Assembly (NCBI GenBank): GCA_002480525.1
Contig: DLCH01000009.1
Location: 244,505-291,480, forward strand
Direction of reading: 5' to 3'
From: Gammaproteobacteria bacterium UBA7803
GTDB lineage: Bacteria; Pseudomonadota; Gammaproteobacteria; Pseudomonadales; Azotimanducaceae
Length of the DNA stretch: 46,976 nucleotides
The notes beneath the pieces were generated by a model. The model saw only the letters and a list, made by a program, of their open reading frames with translations, ran no database searches and was not told the origin of the DNA. Below are positions 41,393-46,976 of this stretch, in pieces; position 1 is the first letter of the stretch; each line of letters begins with the position of its first letter. Position numbers and translations under genes: made by a program.

Positions 41393-42493
41393 TCACCGGG
41401 CCTCGAGGTAGGCCTGCTCGGATATCTCGTGATAGCCGCGCACCTCCTCGAGGAACGACATGTAGGAATCGTGGATGCGCCGGGCCAGAGGATCGTCCCC
41501 GGCCGCCTGGGAAACCACCTCCCGGGAGGCGGCTTTGAGCTGGGCCAGCACGTCGTCCGGCAGGCGGCGCAGCTCGACGCCGTGCTCCTCGATCAGCGTC
41601 TTCAGCGCCCGCGCGTTGCGCGCCGTGAATTCCGACAGCGCATCCTCGTTGATCATCCGCGCGGTGGTCTCCACCATCGTCTGCAGGTCCGGCGGCAGGC
41701 TCTGCCAGGCGTCGCGGTTGATGATCAGCTCCGTGGTGGGGCCCGGCTCGTGCCAGCCGGGATAGTAGTAGTACTGCGCCACCGTGTGCAGGCCGAGCGC
41801 CAGGTCGTTGAACGGGCTGACCCATTCGGTGGCGTCGATGACGCCCATCTGCATCGACGAGAACACCTCGCTGCCGGGCAGAGACACCGGCTCGGCGCCC
41901 ACCCGCTCGAGCACCTCGCCGCCGAGCCCCGGCATGCGCATCTGCAGGCCGTCCATGTCCGCGAGCGTGTTGATCTCCTTGTTGAACCAGCCCGCCATCT
42001 GCACGCCGGTGTTGCCGGCGGCCATGGGCACCAGGTCGAAGGGCTCGTAGAGCTCGCGCCACAGCTCGAGGCCCCCGCCATAGTGCAGCCAGGCGTTCAT
42101 TTCCTGGGCGGTCATGCCGAAGGGCACGGTGGAGAACATGGCGGCGACCGGGATCTTGCCGCGCCAGTAGTAGGCGGCGCCGTGACCCATCTCCGCGGTG
42201 CCCTGGGAGACCGCGTCGAACACCTCGAAGGCGCCGACCAGCTCGCCGGCACCGTAGACGCGGATGTCCAGCCGCCCGTCGCTCATGACGCGCAGCCGTT
42301 CGGCGAGCCGCTCCGGCGCCATGCCGAGGCCGGGGAGATTCTTCGGCCAGGTGGTGATCAGCTTCCAGCGGTACACCTGCCGCTGCGCCGCGTCACCCCC
42401 TGCTTCGGCAGCGCCGCCGGTCGCACCGGGACCGCCCCCGTCGGCACACCCCAGCAGCAGCGTGAACGCGCCGACCAGCCAGAGATGTCTCAT
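41393..42493 (-). CDS. dctP: TRAP transporter substrate-binding protein DctP (lipoprotein)
   Basis: The periplasmic binding component of a TRAP system, 366 residues. The N-terminus is a lipoprotein signal with lipobox LLGC (Cys 16) followed by a Gly/Ala-rich linker. The mature part has WPKNLPGLGMAPERLAERLRVMSDGRLDIRVYGAGEL, then the DctP-type EWVSPFNDLALGLH and Arg-containing MRMPGLGGEVLE region. ATG 42493 has a GGGGAGAG site; a longer frame with an ATG at 42520 has none. Oriented against dctQM, but it is the only binding protein nearby. A tandem 13-bp repeat lies just upstream. Confidence 0.9.
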   Translation of the reverse strand: MRHLWLVGAFTLLLGCADGGGPGATGGAAEAGGDAAQRQVYRWKLITTWPKNLPGLGMAPERLAERLRVMSDGRLDIRVYGAGELVGAFEVFDAVSQGTAEMGHGAAYYWRGKIPVAAMFSTVPFGMTAQEMNAWLHYGGGLELWRELYEPFDLVPMAAGNTGVQMAGWFNKEINTLADMDGLQMRMPGLGGEVLERVGAEPVSLPGSEVFSSMQMGVIDATEWVSPFNDLALGLHTVAQYYYYPGWHEPGPTTELIINRDAWQSLPPDLQTMVETTARMINEDALSEFTARNARALKTLIEEHGVELRRLPDDVLAQLKAASREVVSQAAGDDPLARRIHDSYMSFLEEVRGYHEISEQAYLEAR

Positions 42494-42515
42494 GAATGCT
42501 CTCCCCACGGTTGTT

Positions 42516-42541
42516 GGCAATGCGTGTCGGCAATGCGTGTC
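42516..42541. repeat. tandem 13-bp direct repeat upstream of dctP
   Basis: GGCAATGCGTGTC occurs twice without a spacer, followed by a degraded third start (AGCAAAGCG). It occupies most of the 67-bp gap between uvrD and dctP and ends 22 bp before the dctP start. It could be an operator or a slippage duplication. Confidence 0.75.
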
Positions 42542-42560
42542 AGCAAAGCGCCGACGGTCG

Positions 42561-44756
42561 TCAGTCGAGGGGCTCGAGATTGGCGTAGCCCATCATCAGC
42601 CACTTGGCGCCGACGTCCTGAAAATTGATCTGCACCCGGGCCCGCTCGCCGCTGCCTTCGCTCTGCAGCACGATGCCCTCGCCGAACTTGGCGTGGTGCA
42701 CCCGCTGGCCCATGCGCAGGCCGGGCAGGTCCACCTCGGCGAACGACCCGCCGGCTGCCCGGCTCCGGCCGCTGCCGTACGGTCGGGACACGGCGCCGCC
42801 CATCCGCACCTCCTGGACCAGCGCGCTCGGAACCTCGGTGAGAAAACGCGACGGGCGGTTGTAGGTGTCCTGGCCATGGAGCCGCCGGGTCTCGGCGTAG
42901 GTCAGGTAGAGCTGCTTCATGGCGCGGGTGATGCCGACGTAGCACAGGCGGCGCTCTTCCTCGATGCGGCCCGGTTCTTCCGCCGACATGCGGTGGGGGA
43001 ACAGCCCTTCCTCCATGCCGGAGAGAAACACCAGCGGAAACTCCAGCCCCTTGGCGGAGTGCAGGGTCATCATCTGCACGGCTGGGCCGGCCTGGGACTC
43101 CCGCTCGCCCGAATCCAGCGCGACCTGGTCGAGAAACTCCTCCAGCACCGACACCTCGGCGCTGGCCCCGTCTTCCAGCGGGAACACCAGGTCGCCGGTG
43201 AACTGGCGGCACGCGCTGACCAGCTCCTCAAGGTTCTCCTTGCGGGCCAGACCGCGCTCGCCCCGCTCCCGGGCATGGAAATCGAGCAGCCCGGTGGCCT
43301 GGATGCAGGTGTCCGCGAGTTCGTGCAGCGACTGCTCGGCGCAGGCGGCCGCCAGCTCGTCGACGAGCTTGAGGAATTCCACCAGCTTGGCAGCGGCCCG
43401 CGGCGCGAGCAGCTTCTCCTCGATGCCGAGCTTGGTGGCCTGCCACAGCGACACCTGGCGCGCCCGGGCGATTTCCCGCACCGCTTCCAGCGTCTTGTCA
43501 CCGATGCCCCGGGTCGGCGTGTTCACCACCCGCTCGAAGGCGGGATCGCTGTGCCGGTCGTGCACGAGCCGCATGTAGGCCAGCGCGTTCTTGATCTCGA
43601 CGCGCTCGAAGAAGCGGACGCCGCCGTAGATGCGGTAGGGGATCTGGGCCCGGAGCATGGCCTCTTCGAGCACCCGGGACTGGGCGTTCGAACGGTACAG
43701 CACGGCCACCTCGTCCGGGCTGCCACCCGCCTGGATCCAGTCCTGGGTGCGCTCCGCCACGAAGCGCGCCTCATCGAGGTCGTTGTAGCCCGAGTAGACT
43801 TGAATCGGGTCGCCGTCGGCGCCCTCGGTCCACAGCTCCTTGCCGAGCCGGTCGGCGTTGTTGCCGATCAGCGCATTGGCGGCCCGCAGGATCGTGCCGG
43901 TGGAGCGGTAGTTCTGTTCCAGGCGGATCACCCCGACGTCGGCGAAGTCTTCGCGGAACCGGTGGATGTTCTCGATGCGCGCGCCGCGCCAGCCGTAGAT
44001 CGACTGGTCGTCGTCGCCGACGGCCATGACCTTGCCGGTGCGTCCGGCGAGCACCCGCAGCCAGGCGTACTGAATGGTGTTGGTGTCCTGGAACTCGTCG
44101 ACCAGCAGATGGCCGAAGCGGCGCTGGTAGTGGTCCAGCAGGTCCGGCCTGGTCAGCCAGATCTCGTGGCTGCGCAGCAGCAGCTCGGCGAAGTCCACCA
44201 GGCCGCCCTCCTGGCACGTCTCTTCGTACGCCTCGTAGATGCGCCGATGGGTGATCTGGAACAGGTCGTCACCGGCGGGCACCTCCCGGGCGCGCCGGCC
44301 CTCGTCCTTCTGGCCGTTGATGAACCACACGGCCTGGCGGGGCGGCCACTTCTGCTCGTCGAGATCGAGGGCGCGCATCACCCGCTTCACCAGCCGGAGC
44401 TGGTCGTCGGCATCGAGGATCTGGAAGTTCTGGGGCAGGCCGGCTTCCTGCCAGTGCATGCGCAGCAGGCGGTGGGCGATGCCGTGGAAGGTGCCCACCC
44501 ACAGGGTGCGCACCGAAATGCCGAGCAGCGACTCGATGCGCGAACGCATCTCGGCGGCGGCCTTGTTGGTGAACGTCACCGCCAGGATGCCCTGGGGCGA
44601 CACCTGCTCCGCCTCGATCAGCCAGGCGATGCGGTGCACCAGCACCCGGGTCTTGCCGCTGCCGGCGCCGGCGATGACCAGATGATTGCCCACCGGCGCG
44701 GTGACGGCGTCGCGCTGGCGGTCGTTGAGCTGATCGAGTATGTGCGTGACGTCCAC
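42561..44756 (-). CDS. uvrD: DNA helicase II UvrD
   Basis: A 731-residue superfamily 1A 3'-5' helicase of nucleotide excision and mismatch repair. Motif I GAGSGKT, Ia FTNKAAAEMRSRI, motif II with VDEFQDTN, motif III GDDDQSIYGWRGA, IV LEQNYRS, V MTLHSAKGLEFPLVF and VI VGITRA are all visible, and the C-terminal Tudor-like segment (GQRVHHAKFGEGIV, then INFQDVGAKWLMM) is intact, which supports UvrD over Rep. No SOS-box match (CTG-N10-CAG) was found upstream. It lies 49 bp after glmS on the same strand. Confidence 0.95.
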   Translation of the reverse strand: MDVTHILDQLNDRQRDAVTAPVGNHLVIAGAGSGKTRVLVHRIAWLIEAEQVSPQGILAVTFTNKAAAEMRSRIESLLGISVRTLWVGTFHGIAHRLLRMHWQEAGLPQNFQILDADDQLRLVKRVMRALDLDEQKWPPRQAVWFINGQKDEGRRAREVPAGDDLFQITHRRIYEAYEETCQEGGLVDFAELLLRSHEIWLTRPDLLDHYQRRFGHLLVDEFQDTNTIQYAWLRVLAGRTGKVMAVGDDDQSIYGWRGARIENIHRFREDFADVGVIRLEQNYRSTGTILRAANALIGNNADRLGKELWTEGADGDPIQVYSGYNDLDEARFVAERTQDWIQAGGSPDEVAVLYRSNAQSRVLEEAMLRAQIPYRIYGGVRFFERVEIKNALAYMRLVHDRHSDPAFERVVNTPTRGIGDKTLEAVREIARARQVSLWQATKLGIEEKLLAPRAAAKLVEFLKLVDELAAACAEQSLHELADTCIQATGLLDFHARERGERGLARKENLEELVSACRQFTGDLVFPLEDGASAEVSVLEEFLDQVALDSGERESQAGPAVQMMTLHSAKGLEFPLVFLSGMEEGLFPHRMSAEEPGRIEEERRLCYVGITRAMKQLYLTYAETRRLHGQDTYNRPSRFLTEVPSALVQEVRMGGAVSRPYGSGRSRAAGGSFAEVDLPGLRMGQRVHHAKFGEGIVLQSEGSGERARVQINFQDVGAKWLMMGYANLEPLD

Positions 44757-44805
44757 GAAACGCGGTACCGGAGCTGTCGGACGTGGGTGGGGCCGCAGCC
44801 GGGGT

Positions 44806-46650
44806 CTACTCGACGGTCACCGACTTGGCCAGATTTCTCGGTTGATCCACGTCCGTGCCTTTCAGCACGGCGACGTGGTAGGCGAGCAATTGTAACGGTA
44901 CCACGTAGACGATGGGAGCCAGCACCTTGTCGACGGCCGGCAGCGGAATCACGGTGACGCCGGGCTCCGGGTGCAGATCCAGGGTCTCGTCGGCGAACAC
45001 GTAGAGCTGGCCGCCCCGGGCCCGGACCTCCTGCAGATTGGACTGAACCTTCTCCAGCAGCTCGTCGTTCGGCGCCACGGCGATCACCGGCATGGACTCG
45101 TCGACCAGCGCCAGCGGGCCGTGCTTCAGCTCGCCGGCGGGATAGCCCTCTGCATGAATGTAGGAAATCTCCTTGAGCTTCAGGGCGCCTTCCATGGCCA
45201 CCGGAAACATCGGCCCGCGGCCGAGGAACAGGGTGTGGGCGCGGTCGACGAACTGCATGGCGAGCTGGTGAATGCGCGCGTCCAGGGTGAGCGTACGCTC
45301 GATGTCCCGGTCCAGTCCCCGCAGCGCCGCCACCAGCGCGGCCTCCCGGTCCGGCGCCAGGCCGTGCCGGCGCGCCAGCAGAATGGTCAGCAGCAGCAGA
45401 TCGGTGAGCTGGGCGGTGAAGGCCTTGGTGGACGCGACGCCAACCTCGGTGCCCGCCTGCAGCATCAGCGCGAGATCCGACGCCCGCACCATCGAGCTCG
45501 AGGCGACGTTGCAGATGGTCAGGGTGGCGATGAAGCCCGCGTCCCGGGCGACCCGCAGGGCGGCGAGGGTGTCAGCGGTCTCCCCGGACTGGGATATGGT
45601 CACGAACAGGCTGCCCGGCAGCACCGCCGCCTTGCGGTAGCGGAACTCGGAGGCGATCTCCACCTGGCAGGGCAGGCCGGCCAACTCCTCGATCCAGTAG
45701 CGGGCGATCGAGGCCGCATAGAAGCTGGTGCCGCAGGCCACGATGGTGACGGCCCGGGTGCGGTCGAAGATGTCCGGCGCCGCCAGCCCGAACGCCTCCT
45801 CCAGCACCCGCTGGCGGCCGATCCGGCCTTCCAGGGTGTCCCGGATCACCCGCGGCTGCTGGTGGATCTCCTTCTGCATGAAGTGCCGGTAGTGACCCCG
45901 GTCGACGTCGTCGATGCCGAGCTCGACCTTCACCGACGTGCGCACCACCGACTCGTCGTGGGCATTCCAGACCGCGATGCCGTGGCGGTCGATCTCCACC
46001 AGGTCACCTTCCTCCAGGAAGATGAACCGATCGGTGACGGGCCGCAGCGCCAGCGGGTCCGAGGCGATGAAGTTCTCGCCGATGCCTTTGCCGACCACCA
46101 GCGGACTGCCCATGCGGGCGGCGACCAGGTGGTCGGGGTCGTCGCTGGCCATGACGCCGATCGCGTAGGCGCCTTCGAGCTGGCCTACGGCCTCCCGCAC
46201 CGCTTCCAGCAGCGCCCGGGGCTTGCCCGAGCCGCCGTAGTGGGCGTCGATGAGATGAGCGATGACCTCCGAGTCGGTATCGGAGAGGAACTTGTAGCCC
46301 TGGGCCTCGAGCTCCCGGCGCAGGCGCTCGTGGTTCTCGATGATGCCGTTGTGGACCACGCAGATCCGCCCCCGGGAGGTGTGGGGGTGGGCGTTGGCCT
46401 CGCTCGGGACCCCGTGGGTGGCCCAGCGGGTATGGGCGATGCCGATGTGGCCGCGCAGGGCGCGGGCCGCCAGATCGTCGGCCAGCTCACGGACCTTGCC
46501 GACCCGGCGGCGGACGTCGAACTCCCGGGTGCCGTCGACGATGACGGCCATGCCGGCGGAGTCGTAGCCCCGGTACTCCAGGCGCTGCAGCCCCTCCAGC
46601 AGGATGGCGGGAACGCTCCGGTCCGCCACGGCGCCAACGATTCCGCACAT
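44806..46650 (-). CDS. glmS: glutamine-fructose-6-phosphate aminotransferase (isomerizing)
   Basis: Makes glucosamine-6-phosphate from fructose-6-phosphate and glutamine, the entry to peptidoglycan and LPS amino sugars. The 614-residue protein has the N-terminal nucleophile Cys 2 in MCGIVGAV, the glutaminase HTRWATHG and the CVVHNGIIENHE block, two SIS sugar isomerase domains with SQSGETADTLAAL and the C-terminal PRNLAKSVTVE. It follows glmU by 15 bp. No glmS ribozyme is present, as expected for this class of bacteria. Confidence 0.97.
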   Translation of the reverse strand: MCGIVGAVADRSVPAILLEGLQRLEYRGYDSAGMAVIVDGTREFDVRRRVGKVRELADDLAARALRGHIGIAHTRWATHGVPSEANAHPHTSRGRICVVHNGIIENHERLRRELEAQGYKFLSDTDSEVIAHLIDAHYGGSGKPRALLEAVREAVGQLEGAYAIGVMASDDPDHLVAARMGSPLVVGKGIGENFIASDPLALRPVTDRFIFLEEGDLVEIDRHGIAVWNAHDESVVRTSVKVELGIDDVDRGHYRHFMQKEIHQQPRVIRDTLEGRIGRQRVLEEAFGLAAPDIFDRTRAVTIVACGTSFYAASIARYWIEELAGLPCQVEIASEFRYRKAAVLPGSLFVTISQSGETADTLAALRVARDAGFIATLTICNVASSSMVRASDLALMLQAGTEVGVASTKAFTAQLTDLLLLTILLARRHGLAPDREAALVAALRGLDRDIERTLTLDARIHQLAMQFVDRAHTLFLGRGPMFPVAMEGALKLKEISYIHAEGYPAGELKHGPLALVDESMPVIAVAPNDELLEKVQSNLQEVRARGGQLYVFADETLDLHPEPGVTVIPLPAVDKVLAPIVYVVPLQLLAYHVAVLKGTDVDQPRNLAKSVTVE

Positions 46651-46665
46651 GGTCGAGTTTCCCCG

Positions 46666-46976
46666 TCAGTCCTTCCGGCCGCGCCGGTCCGGCCGGGTCC
46701 AGCCGCGGACGTTGCGTTGCCGGCCGCGGCCGACCGCCAGATCGCCCGTGCGAACCGTCGTGGTGACGGTGGACCCGGCGGCCACGAAGGCGGCGTCCTC
46801 GATGGTCAACGGCGCGACCAGCGTGCTGTTGCTGCCGACGAACACGTCGTTGCCGATGGTCGTGGCGTGCTTGTCGACGCCGTCGTAGTTGCAGGTGATG
46901 GTGCCGGCGCCGATGTTGCAGTCGGCGCCGAGGGTCGCGTCGCCGAGATAGGCCAGATGGTTGGCCTTGCTGCCGG
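46666..46976 (-). CDS. glmU: bifunctional GlmU, C-terminal fragment (cut by window edge)
   Basis: The last ~103 residues of N-acetylglucosamine-1-phosphate uridyltransferase / glucosamine-1-phosphate acetyltransferase. The segment starts in the left-handed beta-helix acetyltransferase domain with GSKANHLAYLGDA and contains the acetyl-CoA site NIGAGTITCNYDG and the VGSNSTLVAP hexapeptide repeats, then a basic C-terminal tail. It continues beyond the window. It forms a glmU-glmS operon, giving consecutive steps to UDP-GlcNAc. Confidence 0.95.
   Translation of the reverse strand, partial: GSKANHLAYLGDATLGADCNIGAGTITCNYDGVDKHATTIGNDVFVGSNSTLVAPLTIEDAAFVAAGSTVTTTVRTGDLAVGRGRQRNVRGWTRPDRRGRKD

Noticed and set aside
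44757..44805. LexA box upstream of uvrD
   Set aside because: One CTGT is present but without the paired ACAG at the required spacing on either strand.
46651..46665. glmS ribozyme
   Set aside because: Only 15 bp separate glmU from glmS, far too short for the ribozyme, which is also typical of Gram-positive bacteria.
1..46976. CRISPR arrays, insertion sequences, phage, toxin-antitoxin or defence islands
   Set aside because: No repeat-spacer pattern, transposase, integrase or defence-type protein was seen on either strand.

Overview
The window is a stretch of high-GC, gene-dense chromosome from a gammaproteobacterium. The evidence is gene content and order: yqgE-ruvX, pilU-pilT-yggS-proC-yggT, metX-metW-DUF4426-rdgB-hemW-trmB, rpoH-ftsX-ftsE-ftsY/rsmD-coaD-mutM, rpmB-rpmG, radC/coaBC-algC-argB-slmA, pyrE, rph/yicC-gmk-rpoZ-spoT-ridA-recG, rubredoxin/ubiA, uvrD and glmU-glmS. 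This set is typical of Pseudomonas, Chromatiales and related lineages. SlmA, RpoH, a MetX/MetW pair and a SpoT-type stringent factor all fit. I cannot place it below class. There are no rRNA, tRNA, insertion sequence, phage, CRISPR or defence genes.

Layout. Positions 61-1063 hold yqgE and ruvX (+). Positions 1086-3838 (-) hold an exported rhodanese and the twitching retraction ATPases PilU and PilT. Positions 4143-10309 (+) are a long run: PLP homeostasis protein, proline synthesis, YggT membrane protein, methionine acyltransferase with MetW, an exported DUF4426 protein, ITPase and HemW. Positions 10291-15122 (-) carry TrmB, a DUF423 membrane protein, RpoH and FtsX-FtsE-FtsY. RsmD and CoaD (+) follow, then a small exported protein, MutM, L33, L28 and RadC (-). 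CoaBC, a membrane-anchored phosphomannomutase/phosphoglucomutase, ArgB and SlmA (+) converge on a secreted coiled-coil protein, PyrE and RNase PH (-). YicC, Gmk, RpoZ, SpoT, RidA, RecG and a YbaK-HDOD protein (+) follow. A dicarboxylate symporter and rubredoxin (-) are divergent from UbiA. Positions 37484-42493 are the only clearly accessory locus: TRAP permeases DctQ and DctM with an amidohydrolase (+) face an unusual crotonase-fold protein and the TRAP binding protein DctP (-). UvrD, GlmS and a truncated GlmU (-) end the window.

How the genes work together. Most are housekeeping genes in short, tightly packed operons with 4-bp ATGA or GTGA overlaps. The most notable regulatory signal is a near-consensus CIRCE operator (HrcA site) lying exactly over a plausible sigma70 promoter of rpoH, which would put the heat-shock sigma factor under HrcA repression. 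Well-formed sigma70 promoters are also visible before rpmB-rpmG, rpoZ-spoT-ridA-recG and metX. The TRAP locus looks like an uptake and catabolism module of unknown substrate. It has a perfect tandem 13-bp repeat just upstream of dctP and no canonical start codon for dctQ.
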